From the NCBI GenBank assembly GCA_003053925.1, contig QBKD01000001.1, forward strand, positions 62,001-126,000: a DNA stretch of 64,000 bases. The letters are read 5' to 3'. The notes under the pieces were generated by a model. It saw only the letters and a program-made list of their open reading frames with translations. It had not been told where the DNA came from and did no database searches. The DNA comes from Microbacteriaceae bacterium MWH-Ta3 (GTDB lineage Bacteria; Actinomycetota; Actinomycetes; Actinomycetales; Microbacteriaceae). A program made the translations under genes and the position numbers. Shown piece by piece: positions 32,310 through 42,001 of the stretch (the stretch's first letter is position 1; every line of letters starts with the position of its first letter).

Positions 32310-33626
32310 ATGTCAAACACAGATGACACAAACGACACAATTCAGATCATGAGCGACGGAAATGGCATTGCCCTATTTGGCGATGCCGCAACCCTCGATC
32401 GTTTTCTTTCCACCGCGGGTGTGCCATCTCACGAACTAGAACTAGGGAACTCGCTGAATGACGCGCTCCATTTCGGGTCTGCCGTAGTTGCGGGCGGCGC
32501 GGAAATCACAGCGAATGCGGGCCGCTGGGTGAAGCTAACTGAGGAATCAGCCGAGGCCTTAAAACTGGCTAACGCACTAGGTAACGTGATGAAAGGTTCG
32601 TCGGGTAGCGTCAGCCGCGCAATTGTGAAAACAAGCAAGGGCAAATTCGCCAAGATATTGGAGTTTGCGAAGCCGGGGACAATCGGTTCAATGCTTACAA
32701 ACCCGGCCGCGCTCGCAGGTGTCGCGGGAATTATGGCCCAGATGGCCATGCAACAGACCATGAAAGAAATCACGGACTACCTGGCAGTCATTGACGAAAA
32801 GGTTGATGACATTCTGCGTGCGCAAAAGGATGCCCCTATTGCACACATGATTGGCGTCGGCTTGGTAATTGACGATGCAATCCTGAAGCGTGAACTTGTC
32901 GGTCGAGTCTCAGAAGTTACGTGGTCGAGCCTTCACGGTGCCGCCCAAACCATTGCCGAAACGCAGTCCTATGCACTTCGTCAACTTGATGCAATTGCGG
33001 CAAAGCTGGAAAAAAAGAGTTCGGTGAGTGATCTTGCGAAAAGCGCAAATAACGCCGAGCGCGAAGTGGAGGAATGGCTGGCAGTGCTTGCACGTTGCTT
33101 CCAACTCCAGGATGCTCTCGCCATTCTCGAATTGGACAGGGTGATGGACTCCAGTCCAGCTGATTTAGACCGTCATCGCGAAGCACTACAAATCGGTCGC
33201 AATAGGCGTCGCGAGCTAATTGCAGAGAGCACAGGCCGGTTGCTCGAACGCATGGACACCGCTGCTTCAAAGGTTAACAGCAAAGTCTTGCTACATCCCC
33301 TAAAGCCTGGCCAGGTTATTCGCGCGGGCAATGAAATAGGAACAGACGTACTGATTTTTCACGAAACCCTCGGAATTGCCAGCACGAGGGACGCTCTCGA
33401 GCAGAAGCGGTGGGCAACTGCCGCCGCCGAAGCTCGAGACTCGATCATCGACAAGGGCGAGGTCGGTTTGCACATTGCGGCCAAAGCCGGTTCAGCAGGC
33501 GCGACAGCAGTGGGAAGACTCGGCGCAGCAACGTCGGAGAACGCAAAAACTGCAGCGAGCAAGATTGCGGATGGCCTGAAGAAAAAGGTACGACGGCCCG
33601 GCCCCGAAAGCCAATCTGAACAGTAA
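32310..33626 (+). CDS. Conserved protein of unknown function, lower-GC, hairpin-flanked
   Basis: A 438-residue protein that I cannot assign to a known function; I believe similar proteins occur in other Actinobacteria, from memory only. Residues 131-150 (around NPAALAGVAGIMAQMAM) form a small-residue hydrophobic stretch, followed by a probable coiled coil (151-166, EITDYLAVIDEKVDDI). The rest is largely helical (ELVGRVSEVTW, LAVLARCFQLQDAL, AELDRVM-type segments), and the tail (390-438) is Ala- and Lys-rich. AAAGG seven bases upstream supports the ATG at 32310. Hand-counted samples of the gene run near 50% G+C against about 65% in the neighbour, suggesting separate origin. Confidence 0.75.
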   Translation: MSNTDDTNDTIQIMSDGNGIALFGDAATLDRFLSTAGVPSHELELGNSLNDALHFGSAVVAGGAEITANAGRWVKLTEESAEALKLANALGNVMKGSSGSVSRAIVKTSKGKFAKILEFAKPGTIGSMLTNPAALAGVAGIMAQMAMQQTMKEITDYLAVIDEKVDDILRAQKDAPIAHMIGVGLVIDDAILKRELVGRVSEVTWSSLHGAAQTIAETQSYALRQLDAIAAKLEKKSSVSDLAKSANNAEREVEEWLAVLARCFQLQDALAILELDRVMDSSPADLDRHREALQIGRNRRRELIAESTGRLLERMDTAASKVNSKVLLHPLKPGQVIRAGNEIGTDVLIFHETLGIASTRDALEQKRWATAAAEARDSIIDKGEVGLHIAAKAGSAGATAVGRLGAATSENAKTAASKIADGLKKKVRRPGPESQSEQ

Positions 33627-33662
33627 ACGGCCCGATACTCATCCACATAGCGCAAAATAGAC

Positions 33663-33698
33663 AGCGGAGGGGCCGCCCCATGGGACGGCCCCTCCGCT
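33663..33698 (+). terminator. Terminator hairpin, copy 2 of a duplicated element
   Basis: A perfect 13-bp stem (AGCGGAGGGGCCG / CGGCCCCTCCGCT) around CCCCATGGGA, followed by GTTAT. It ends seven bases before the encoded CCA of tRNA-Pro. It is almost identical to the hairpin at 32201, so the 438-residue gene lies between two copies. Confidence 0.75.
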
Positions 33699-33704
33699 GT
33701 TATG

Positions 33705-33781
<77 letters not shown>

Positions 33782-33857
33782 TATGCCTTTCGGCAACCTC
33801 TCAATACTACTGTGTCGGGACGGGTGGTCGGGACACTTTGGGAGGAATTTTGCGAAA

Positions 33858-35228
33858 CTATTCGCCCAAAAGCTCGACAATCGCTTGTTCGAAGATCGCG
33901 TGATGCTGCATGACATCCTCGACGGTCGTTGTCGGGCACATGAGTGCCATGTTGTGGAACGGCGTCAGCATGATTCCCCGGTTTGCGAGGTACAGGTGCA
34001 GGAAATCTTCCAGTTCCGCATCGGCCGCGGCATGTGCCTCGGTGCCGTTCTTCGGGTAGGGCGTAGCGAAACGGTATTCGGCGCGAGCGCCCAGTTGATT
34101 GATCGACCACGGCAGGTTGTAGTGGGCAAACAGCTGGTTCATGCCATCCGTAAATACCGTTGCCGTCTCGATCATGGTCTCGAACGCCGCTTCGGTCAGC
34201 ACTTCGCCGAGCGTTGCGCGCATTGCCGCGACCGACAGCGGGTTACCCGCAAGCGTTCCGCCCACGCCGCCCATATCCACGAGGTCCAGATCGGTACGTG
34301 CCAGCACCTTTTCGGCGAATTCGGCGCTGAGGCCGTAGGCACCGGTTGGCACACCCCCACCGATGGCCTTACCGATCACAACAATGTCGGGCTCGAGGTT
34401 GTGGGTTCGCGTCATGCCGCCAGGGCCCGCGCTGAAAGTGTGGGTCTCGTCGATAATCAACAAGGCGCCGTACTTGCGCGTTAACGCACGAACACCCTCG
34501 TGATATCCCTCGTCGGGAAGGACAATTCCGATGTTCGTCAGCGCGGGCTCGATCAGCACCGCGGCAACATCGCCATGCGCCAACTGGCGCTCGAGTCCCT
34601 CGAGGTCGTTGAACTCGGCAACACGACTGGTCTCGGTCACGTCGACGGGCGAACCCACGTTACCGGGACGGCTCATGCCCTCGCCATCGGGACCCACGAC
34701 GATCAGCGACTCGTCGACGGAACCGTGATAGCAGTACGAGTGGAACAGCACCTTGCTGCGGCCGGTGACCGCACGCACGAGGCGGATGACCCACCGGTTG
34801 GCGTCGGTAGCTGTCAGCGAGAAACTCCACCGTTCCATGCCGAAGCGGCGCGACAATTCCGCACCCACCCATTCGGCATCTTCGGTGGGAAGCATGGTGG
34901 TGAGGCCACCAATGTGGTCCACACGGTACTTGATTGCCGCAACAACAGCGGGAGCGGAGTGCCCGGCCATGGCACCGGTATCCCCCAGCGCAAAGTCGAT
35001 GTATTCGTGGCCGTCAATGTCTCGAATGCGATTACCCCGAGCCGATTCCAAATACAGCGGGAATGCGCCCGCCTTCTTGTTCATCCACGTCATGGGAACG
35101 CGACCAAAGAGGTGGTCCGCGCGCTCAAACGCTTCCTGGGATTTCGGGTGAGTTGCGATGAAGATTTCCTGCTCACGAGCGGTGAGCTCGGCCAGGCGTC
35201 CGCGGTCGATTGCGGTCACGATTTTCAC
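33858..35228 (-). CDS. Class III PLP-dependent aminotransferase
   Basis: A 456-residue fold-type I enzyme related to the glutamate-1-semialdehyde aminomutase branch. The PLP-binding Lys lies in VVIGKAIGGGVPTGA, the upstream Asp in IDETHTFSAGPGG, and the phosphate-contact region near FSLTATDANRWVIRLVRAVTG. The substrate is not clear; it is not obviously ArgD, whose gene is missing from the arginine cluster, and it also lacks the usual HemL gene context. The start is probably the GTG at 35228, although another GTG at 35219 lies better behind AAGGA. It is next to tRNA-Pro. Confidence 0.82.
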   Translation of the reverse strand: MKIVTAIDRGRLAELTAREQEIFIATHPKSQEAFERADHLFGRVPMTWMNKKAGAFPLYLESARGNRIRDIDGHEYIDFALGDTGAMAGHSAPAVVAAIKYRVDHIGGLTTMLPTEDAEWVGAELSRRFGMERWSFSLTATDANRWVIRLVRAVTGRSKVLFHSYCYHGSVDESLIVVGPDGEGMSRPGNVGSPVDVTETSRVAEFNDLEGLERQLAHGDVAAVLIEPALTNIGIVLPDEGYHEGVRALTRKYGALLIIDETHTFSAGPGGMTRTHNLEPDIVVIGKAIGGGVPTGAYGLSAEFAEKVLARTDLDLVDMGGVGGTLAGNPLSVAAMRATLGEVLTEAAFETMIETATVFTDGMNQLFAHYNLPWSINQLGARAEYRFATPYPKNGTEAHAAADAELEDFLHLYLANRGIMLTPFHNMALMCPTTTVEDVMQHHAIFEQAIVELLGE

Positions 35229-35287
35229 ATCCTTGTAAGAAAAACCGAAGTGGTTAGTTCGAATCTATGCGAAATCGATGGCGTTTA

Positions 35288-35794
35288 TCAAGTTTGGCGA
35301 TGAAAATCGTCGCGAACCGCACGAACGAGCTGCAGAAGGTCCGGCCACGACGCACCGAAACGAGGATGCAGATCCATGGCAGCGACATCATCGACGGGTA
35401 CCCAGCGAAGCTCGATGCTTTCACCGTCGTTGTCCTGCGGATCAAATGGCTCGACGGCGCGCACAATCACCGTCGTGTATTTCCAGAACCCCAGATCAAT
35501 AACAAATTCGCCCGCGGCAATCACGCCACCATACGGCACGCCCGCCTCTTCGTGCGCTTCACGATAGGCGCCTTCCACGGGGCTCTCCCCCATGCGAATT
35601 GCCCCACCGGGGATACCCCACGTTCCGCCATGATGGCTCCACAGCGCCCGCAGTTGCAGCAGCACGGAATCGGATGTGGGCTCCCACACCAGCACGCCCG
35701 CGGCACCAAACGTGCCCCACACCTTTTCGCCGTTAGGCCCGTACACCCAGGCATCGCCGGGGTCTCGAAGATGCGGCGGCGGAAGGTGTCCCAT
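35288..35794 (-). CDS. NUDIX hydrolase
   Basis: A 168-residue NUDIX protein with the complete box G-x5-E-x7-R-E-x-x-E-E-x-G: GAIRMGESPVEGAYREAHEEAGV, with the three metal-binding Glu in REAHEE. It hydrolyses a nucleoside diphosphate linked to another moiety; substrate unknown. The ATG at 35794 gives MGHLPPPHLRDPGDAWVYGP, a common actinobacterial start. It lies 32 bases upstream of the der stop. Confidence 0.92.
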   Translation of the reverse strand: MGHLPPPHLRDPGDAWVYGPNGEKVWGTFGAAGVLVWEPTSDSVLLQLRALWSHHGGTWGIPGGAIRMGESPVEGAYREAHEEAGVPYGGVIAAGEFVIDLGFWKYTTVIVRAVEPFDPQDNDGESIELRWVPVDDVAAMDLHPRFGASWPDLLQLVRAVRDDFHRQT

Positions 35795-35826
35795 ATCTGT
35801 AGCCTACGACCGTTGCGCCCGCTGAA

Positions 35827-37335
35827 TTATTTCTTGGGCCCGCGGCGCTCGCGCACACGCATGTTCACCTGAATGGGCGAACCCTCGAAGCCCCAAACCT
35901 CGCGCAAACGGCGCGTGATGAAGCGACGATACTGAGGGTCGAGGAATCCCGTGGTGAACAACACGAATGTCGGCGGGCGCGTGGATGCCTGCGTACCGAA
36001 GAGAACGCGAGGCTGCTTGCCGCCACGAACGGGGTGAGGGTGCGCCATCGCCAATTCGGAAATGAAGGCGTTGAACTTGCCCGTGGGAATGCGGGTGTCC
36101 CACGATTCCAAGGCCAGCTCGAGAGCGGGAACGAGCTTTTCCAGGTGGCGTCCGGTGCGTGCCGAGATATTGACACGAGGCGCCCACGCAACGTGCGCGA
36201 GGTCCTGCTCGATTTCGCGCTCGAGGTAACGTCGACGATCGTCATCCAGCAGGTCCCACTTATTGAAGGCAAGAACGAGCGAACGGCCCGATTCCAGCAC
36301 CATGTCAATAATGCGAATGTCCTGCTCGCTAACTGGCTCGGTGACATCGAGGACGACAACGGCGACCTCGGCCTTTTCCAGAGCGGCAGCGGTGCGCAGC
36401 GACGCATAGAAATCGGCACCCTGCTGCAGGTGTACGCGACGACGGATTCCAGCGGTGTCGACGAAACGCCACACCTTGCCACCCAATTCGATTTGTTCAT
36501 CGATGGGGTCGCGCGTGGTTCCCGCCAGCTCGTTAACGACAACGCGTTCTTCGCCCGCGGCCTTGTTCAGCAGCGACGACTTGCCCACGTTGGGGCGACC
36601 GAGGATTGCAACTCGACGAGGACCACCGATTTCTGTCTTAGCAACGGCACTGACCGACGGCAAGATCTTCATTGCGGCATCGAGCAGGTCGTACACGCCG
36701 CGACCGTGCAAGGCCGAAACGGGGTACGGCTCGCCCAGACCCAGCGACCACAGTGCGGCGGCTTCGACCTCCATGCGGGGGTCATCGACCTTGTTTGCGA
36801 CGAGAATTACGGGGCGGTTGGTCGAACGCAGCATTTTGACAACGCGCTCGTCGGTCGCGGTGGCACCCACGACGGCGTCGACAACGAACAGCACGGCGTC
36901 GGCCAGTTCGATCGCGATTTCCGCCTGCGCTGCAACACTCGCGTCGATGCCACGGGCATCGGGTTCCCATCCGCCGGTGTCCACGATCGTGAACTTGCGG
37001 TCGTTCCATTCGGCCTTGTATGACACGCGGTCACGGGTCACGCCGGGGGTGTCTTCCACGACGGCTTCACGGCGTCCCAGAATGCGGTTGACCAGCGCGG
37101 ACTTACCCACGTTGGGTCGGCCCACAATGGCCAGCACGGGAAGAGCAGGAAGCTCGATAACCTCGGTCGAGTCGCCCAGTCGCGCCTCGATGATGGCGAT
37201 GTCATCCTCATCAAGGTCGTAATCCGCCAAACCCTGGCGAAGCGACTCGGCACGAACCGATGCTTCTTCGTCGCTCAGCGCCTCGAGCTTGTCATACAGG
37301 TCGGGCATTTCCGGGAAGTCGTCGTTGTCGCTCAT
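35827..37335 (-). CDS. der: GTPase Der (EngA), ribosome assembly
   Basis: A 502-residue tandem-GTPase needed for maturation of the 50S subunit. Two G domains are complete: G1 motifs [12 protein letters not shown] near 72 and [12 protein letters not shown] near 246, with VDTGGWE and VDTAGIRRR as the G3 regions and NKVDD/NKWD as G4. A KH-like domain follows to the end. The roughly 66-residue acidic N-terminal extension is typical of Actinobacteria. The start overlaps the cmk stop as ATGA, the usual operon junction. Confidence 0.97.
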   Translation of the reverse strand: MSDNDDFPEMPDLYDKLEALSDEEASVRAESLRQGLADYDLDEDDIAIIEARLGDSTEVIELPALPVLAIVGRPNVGKSALVNRILGRREAVVEDTPGVTRDRVSYKAEWNDRKFTIVDTGGWEPDARGIDASVAAQAEIAIELADAVLFVVDAVVGATATDERVVKMLRSTNRPVILVANKVDDPRMEVEAAALWSLGLGEPYPVSALHGRGVYDLLDAAMKILPSVSAVAKTEIGGPRRVAILGRPNVGKSSLLNKAAGEERVVVNELAGTTRDPIDEQIELGGKVWRFVDTAGIRRRVHLQQGADFYASLRTAAALEKAEVAVVVLDVTEPVSEQDIRIIDMVLESGRSLVLAFNKWDLLDDDRRRYLEREIEQDLAHVAWAPRVNISARTGRHLEKLVPALELALESWDTRIPTGKFNAFISELAMAHPHPVRGGKQPRVLFGTQASTRPPTFVLFTTGFLDPQYRRFITRRLREVWGFEGSPIQVNMRVRERRGPKK

Positions 37336-38003
37336 GGCAGACTCACTTTCGCACGCACAATGTCATAGACGGCGTCCACCGTCTGGTCAAAATTCAAATC
37401 CGACGAATCAACGGGAACAACGCCCGGTGCTGCCGTGAGGAAGTTCACGACACTCGAATCCTTGGTGTCTCGCGCACGAAGCGATCGCTGCGTGTCGGCA
37501 AGAGAAGCGCCAGCAACTTCACCAGCGCGCCTAGCCAGTCTAACCTCTTCACGCGCCGTCAGCAGAATACGAGCCTGCGCATCGGGCGCAACGACTGTCG
37601 TGATGTCACGGCCTTCGATGACGATGCCGGGCTTCTCGCACTCCGCCGCCAAACGCCTCGTGAGGTCCTTCATGAACGCACGAACCTCGAGGTTCACAGC
37701 AACGGCGCTCACCGCGTCGCTGATTCGCGACTCACGAATGGCTGTTGTGATGTCGGTGCCATCCACCGTGACCGCCTCGTGAGACGGCTCAATCGAAATT
37801 GCGTAGGGGAATTCGGGAAGCAGCGCGGCGACGCGTGCCTGATCGGCCGGGTCCACATTGGTCTCGAGCAGCCACCAAATGAGAGCCCGGTATGCCGCAC
37901 CCGTGTCGAGGAAGCCAAAACCGCAGCGCGTGGCGACTGCCCGCGATACCGACGACTTACCGCTACCCGCGGGTCCGTCTACCGCAACAATGAGTGTGCT
38001 CAT
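37332..38003 (-). CDS. cmk: Cytidylate kinase
   Basis: A 223-residue kinase that phosphorylates CMP/dCMP. The P-loop GPAGSGKSS is at 10-18, and [23 protein letters not shown] (with GRD as the CMP-binding loop) and ARRAGE follow. The ATG at 38003 is chosen because GAGGA precedes it; the longer frame to 38027 overlaps tyrA. It overlaps both tyrA (ATGA) and der (ATGA). Confidence 0.96.
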   Translation of the reverse strand: MSTLIVAVDGPAGSGKSSVSRAVATRCGFGFLDTGAAYRALIWWLLETNVDPADQARVAALLPEFPYAISIEPSHEAVTVDGTDITTAIRESRISDAVSAVAVNLEVRAFMKDLTRRLAAECEKPGIVIEGRDITTVVAPDAQARILLTAREEVRLARRAGEVAGASLADTQRSLRARDTKDSSVVNFLTAAPGVVPVDSSDLNFDQTVDAVYDIVRAKVSLP

Positions 38004-39082
38004 GCTTCCTCGCTCGCAATCCGCCAACCCCGAGCCTCGAGATCGGCAACTAATCGTTCCTCTGCCTCGGGAAGTACCGAAATTTCCGCAAAGCCCACCT
38101 GTGCGCCGGGCGAATGCTCGAGCCTCAGGTCTTCCATGTTGACACCCAACGACCCGATTTCTGTCAACAGCGCCGCCAACTGACCGGGGCGGTCATCGAT
38201 GATGACCAAAATCTGCGCAAACCGATGACTGCGACCGTGCTTGCCCGGAATTCGCGAGACGCCCGAGTTACCTCGCGCCATGAGCGTTGCAATTGCACCC
38301 GCCGAGGCACCCGATTCCAGAGCACTGATTACGCCGTCAAGATTCGAACGAATGCCACGCAAAACATCGGCAACCGGGCCCGCATTAGCCGAGAGAATCT
38401 GCACCCACAGGGCAGGATCGCTGGATGCTACTCGCGTCACATCGCGCAATCCCCCGCCGGCGAGCGCCACCGCATCGTCCGATGCGCCGATCAAGCTCGC
38501 GGCTACTGCCGACGACACAATCTGCGGCACATGCGACACGAGCGCTACCGCAGCATCGTGTTCGGCCGCCGCCAAGTGCACGGGTGTTGCGCCACAGTCC
38601 GTCGCCAGGTCTTCAACCAGTCGAATGGCCGCGGGGTCCGTTGACTCATCCGCACACAGAATCCAGGCTCGCCCGGTAAAGATATCCGCGCGGGCGGCAA
38701 TCGCACCGCCTCGTTCACGGCCGGCCATCGGGTGCGAGCCCACGTAGCGGGCCATATCCGCACCACGAGCGATGAGTGATTCACTAATGGCTTCCTTCAC
38801 GCTGGTGACATCGGTCACGACGGCGTTCGGGAATGCCTCGAGTTCTCGGGCAATCGTGTCGGCTGCCACGTCGGGTGGCACGCAGACAATGATGAGCGTC
38901 GGATTATCCGTGGGTGATGCCGGTCGTCCAGCGCCGTATTCCACCGCCAGGGTCACGGCGGTGGGCGACACATCCACAAGTGACACGTCCACGCCGTTAC
39001 GCGCCAAGACCAGACCAATCGAGGCACCCAGCAGACCCGCGCCGACGATACGCACCTCGCCCGCGATACGTCCCTTAGTCAC
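38000..39082 (-). CDS. tyrA: Prephenate dehydrogenase with C-terminal ACT domain
   Basis: A 360-residue enzyme that oxidises prephenate to 4-hydroxyphenylpyruvate for tyrosine synthesis. The NAD fold begins VRIVGAGLLGASIGL, and SHPMAGRERGG is the substrate-binding His region. From about residue 290 an ACT-like domain (FAQILVIIDDRPGQLAALL) probably binds tyrosine for feedback control. The GTG at 39082 lies inside the end of rluB, an eight-base overlap. Confidence 0.95.
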   Translation of the reverse strand: MTKGRIAGEVRIVGAGLLGASIGLVLARNGVDVSLVDVSPTAVTLAVEYGAGRPASPTDNPTLIIVCVPPDVAADTIARELEAFPNAVVTDVTSVKEAISESLIARGADMARYVGSHPMAGRERGGAIAARADIFTGRAWILCADESTDPAAIRLVEDLATDCGATPVHLAAAEHDAAVALVSHVPQIVSSAVAASLIGASDDAVALAGGGLRDVTRVASSDPALWVQILSANAGPVADVLRGIRSNLDGVISALESGASAGAIATLMARGNSGVSRIPGKHGRSHRFAQILVIIDDRPGQLAALLTEIGSLGVNMEDLRLEHSPGAQVGFAEISVLPEAEERLVADLEARGWRIASEEA

Positions 39083-39830
39083 GGGGATCCTCCTGTACGT
39101 CGTTGCGGCGCGCTAAATCGATAATGCTGCGCACCTCCAGATTAGTAAGTTCACGACTCTGTCCCGCCTTGAGCCCGCCAATATGCAGAGGCCCGAAGCT
39201 CTTGCGGTGCAACGCGATGACGGGATGGCCTACGGCCTCACAGAATCGTCGAACGATTCGATTGCGCCCCGAGTGCAGCGTGATTTCGATAATCGAGCGT
39301 CCGCGCGACGAATTTCCCACGGCGTGCACGGAATCGGCACGAATAAATCCGTCGTCCAGTTCGATGCCGTCCCGCATCGTGCGCAGAGTGCCGGGAGCAA
39401 TGTCACCCTCGACAGTTGCAAGATAGGTTTTCGAAACCTCGAACGAGGGGTGCGCCAAGACATGGGCGGCCTCGCCATCGTTGGTCAGAATGAGCAGTCC
39501 CGAGGTCTCGTAATCGAGGCGACCCACGTTGAAGAGGCGCTCGTCGTAGCGTTCCGCAAACTCTCGGAGGTCGGGGCGTCCCTTGTCATCGAACATCGAC
39601 GAGACGACACCCGTCGGCTTGTTCAACATGACGTAACGCTTGCTGACATCGGTTTGAACGGCAACGCCATTCACCGTGATGCGATCAACTTCGGGGTCGA
39701 CGCGGGAACCCAATTCGGTGACAACCACGCCATTGACCGTTACGAGCCCGCGCTGAATCAAGATTTCGCTGGCGCGACGCGATGCCACACCCGATGCGGC
39801 CAGCACCTTCTGCAGGCGCTCAACTGACAT
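39075..39830 (-). CDS. rluB: 23S rRNA pseudouridine synthase (RluB-like)
   Basis: A 251-residue enzyme with an N-terminal S4 domain (RLQKVLAASGVASRRASE) and the RsuA-family catalytic segment GRLDYETSGLLILTNDG, whose Asp is the catalytic base. It makes a pseudouridine in 23S rRNA. The ATG at 39830 overlaps scpB by 11 bases; an ATG eight codons earlier (39854) is less likely because homology starts at SVERLQKVL. Confidence 0.95.
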   Translation of the reverse strand: MSVERLQKVLAASGVASRRASEILIQRGLVTVNGVVVTELGSRVDPEVDRITVNGVAVQTDVSKRYVMLNKPTGVVSSMFDDKGRPDLREFAERYDERLFNVGRLDYETSGLLILTNDGEAAHVLAHPSFEVSKTYLATVEGDIAPGTLRTMRDGIELDDGFIRADSVHAVGNSSRGRSIIEITLHSGRNRIVRRFCEAVGHPVIALHRKSFGPLHIGGLKAGQSRELTNLEVRSIIDLARRNDVQEDPRD

Positions 39831-40374
39831 CGTCAAAGCCTTCGGAGCCATCATCGAGGAGCGGGGAGATCAAAGGCAGGTCGGAAATAGACTCGATGCC
39901 CAAGTGCGTCAGCAACATGTCGGTCGTGCCATACAAAATCGCGCCGGTTTCGGTGTCCGATCCGGTTTCCGTAATCAAGCCACGTCCCACGAGCGTGCGA
40001 ATCACGGAATCGACGTTTACCGCACGAATGCTGGACACCTGCCCGCGCGAGATGGGCTGCTTATAGGCGATGACCGCGAGGGTCTCGAGCGCGGCTTGCG
40101 ACAATTTCGAGGGGTTTTGCGAATGCACGATGTCCCGCACCAAATCATCGAATTCCTCGCGAACATAGATTCGCCAGCCGCCACCGACCTCGCGCAGCTC
40201 AAAGCCGCGCTGCGGGCCGTCGCCCTCGCCGTTGTAGTCCTTCACGAGAGCATCCAAGGTGTCGCGCACATCGGCGACGGGAACCTCGAGTACAGTCGCC
40301 AGTGACACGACGCCCTGTGGCTCGTCGGCCACCATCAGGATCGCTTCGACCGCACGCGCAAGGTCACGCACCAT
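39820..40374 (-). CDS. scpB: Segregation and condensation protein B
   Basis: A 184-residue winged-helix protein of the SMC-ScpAB condensin complex. Landmarks are RAVEAILMVADEPQ at the N-terminus and LSQAALETLAVIAYKQPISRGQV, the conserved second winged helix. It works with ScpA and SMC in chromosome compaction. The start lies 11 bases inside scpA's end, so the two are translationally coupled. Confidence 0.96.
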   Translation of the reverse strand: MVRDLARAVEAILMVADEPQGVVSLATVLEVPVADVRDTLDALVKDYNGEGDGPQRGFELREVGGGWRIYVREEFDDLVRDIVHSQNPSKLSQAALETLAVIAYKQPISRGQVSSIRAVNVDSVIRTLVGRGLITETGSDTETGAILYGTTDMLLTHLGIESISDLPLISPLLDDGSEGFDDVS

Positions 40375-41164
40375 AATCTGCTCCTAGTGTGATGAGGTTT
40401 TCGTCGGACCAGCTCGAGGCGGTCCATTGAATGGTGAGTTCGCCCAGTGGCTCCAGCTGCTCAAAGGACACGGCAGCCTGCCGGTACAACTCAAGAATGG
40501 CGAGGAAGCGTGCGACGACCACGCCGCGTTGGTCTGCGCCCGCAATCAGCTGACGGAATGTGGTGGCACCCGTGCGCACCATGCTCACGACAATGGCCGC
40601 CTGCTCACGCACGCTGACAAGTGGAGCGTGCAGGTGGTCGAGGCCCACGATGGGAATTTCGCGAGGAGTCAACGCAAGCAGAGCGATCGTGGCAAAATCA
40701 CCAACCGAGGTGTTCCAGACTAATTCGGGGACGCGCTCTCGATATTTTTCTTCAAGCCGCACACTGCGCGGATGGCGGCGCGATTCGGCCTCGATACGCG
40801 AGTTGAACCATACAGAGATGTCCTTGAATGCGCGATATTGCAGCAAACGCGCGAACAGCAAGTCGCGTGCCTCCAAAATGGCGACGTCTTCCGCATCGGC
40901 ATATTCACCCTGAGGCAACAATCCCACGATCTTCATGTCGAGGAGCGTTGCGGCCACCACCAGGAATTCGCTGGCGGCATCCATTTCGGCAATACCGTCG
41001 AGGTCGCGCAAGTAGGAAATGAACTCATCGGTGACGGCGCTCAGCGAGACATCGGTGATATCCAGCTCGTGCTTCGAAATCAGCCGAAGCAACAGGTCAA
41101 ACGGGCCGTCGAAATTCGTCAGACTGACCCGGAAACCGTCCTCGAGATCAGGCAATCTTTCCAC
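40364..41164 (-). CDS. scpA: Segregation and condensation protein A
   Basis: A 266-residue kleisin that bridges SMC and ScpB. The N-terminal SMC-binding part FRVSLTNFDGPFDLLLRLIS and the C-terminal winged helix FLAILELYRQAAVSFEQ are typical. The start is uncertain: I use the GTG at 41164, while a TTG at 41170 is also possible. Both lie inside the 3' end of parA, so coupling is expected whichever is used. Confidence 0.93.
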   Translation of the reverse strand: MERLPDLEDGFRVSLTNFDGPFDLLLRLISKHELDITDVSLSAVTDEFISYLRDLDGIAEMDAASEFLVVAATLLDMKIVGLLPQGEYADAEDVAILEARDLLFARLLQYRAFKDISVWFNSRIEAESRRHPRSVRLEEKYRERVPELVWNTSVGDFATIALLALTPREIPIVGLDHLHAPLVSVREQAAIVVSMVRTGATTFRQLIAGADQRGVVVARFLAILELYRQAAVSFEQLEPLGELTIQWTASSWSDENLITLGADYGA

Positions 41165-41960
41165 GTGCAATCAGTTCCCGCGCAAGGGCACGGTACGCGT
41201 GAGCGGCGGCATGGTCGGGCGCAAAGGTGGTGATGGGGGCACCCGCAATCGTGGAATCGGGGAACTTCACCGTGCGGTGGATGACCGAATTCAAGACCTT
41301 GTCGCCAAGGTTGTGGTGCAACGTGTCTAGAACTTCCTTCGAATGCAACGTGCGAGGGTCGTACATTGTGGGGATGATGCCATCAATTTGAATAATGGGG
41401 TTGGTACGTGCCGTCACCTTTTCAATGGTGTCCAGCAGCAACGCCACACCGCGAAGCGCAAAGTACTCACACGCCAGCGGAATCAACACGCCGTGCGCCG
41501 CGGTGAGCGCGTTGACGGTCAGCAAGCCCAGAGATGGCTGGCAATCGATGAAGATGACGTCGTACTCATCGAGGATGGGCTTCAGGACCGACGCCAAAAT
41601 ATTTTCGCGAGCGACCTCGTTGATCAGCTGCACTTCGGCAGCGGAAAGGTCAATATTCGCGGGAATCAGGTGAATACCCTCGACCTTGGTCGGCTTGATG
41701 ACCTGGCGAATATCACGCGCTGTGCCGATGAGGAGTTCGTAAATGGTGTCGCCTTCGTGGGACATCATTCCGAGTCCGGCCGTCAGGCCACCCTGTGGGT
41801 CAAAGTCGACAACGAGTACCTTACGGCCGTATTCCGCGAGTGCACCCGCGAGCGAAATGGTCGTGGTCGTCTTTCCCACGCCACCCTTTTGGTTGCACAT
41901 GGCAATGACCTTGGCGGGTCCGTGACTGGCAAGAGGTGCGGGCTCGGGGAAATCGGTCAT
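41148..41960 (-). CDS. ParA-family ATPase
   Basis: A 270-residue ParA/Soj protein with NQKGGVGKTTTTISL as the deviant Walker A, DFDPQGGLT as switch I and DYDVIFIDCQPSLG as Walker B. Its place between xerD and scpA is conserved in Actinobacteria (the Rv1708 position). It is separate from the parAB pair near the origin, which is not in this window. It may help chromosome organisation along with ScpAB, but its own role is not settled. Confidence 0.93.
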   Translation of the reverse strand: MTDFPEPAPLASHGPAKVIAMCNQKGGVGKTTTTISLAGALAEYGRKVLVVDFDPQGGLTAGLGMMSHEGDTIYELLIGTARDIRQVIKPTKVEGIHLIPANIDLSAAEVQLINEVARENILASVLKPILDEYDVIFIDCQPSLGLLTVNALTAAHGVLIPLACEYFALRGVALLLDTIEKVTARTNPIIQIDGIIPTMYDPRTLHSKEVLDTLHHNLGDKVLNSVIHRTVKFPDSTIAGAPITTFAPDHAAAHAYRALARELIARGKIA

Positions 41961-42001
41961 GGGCCAATTCTATCGGCCAGCGCGCGGGAATTATCGCTGT
42001 C

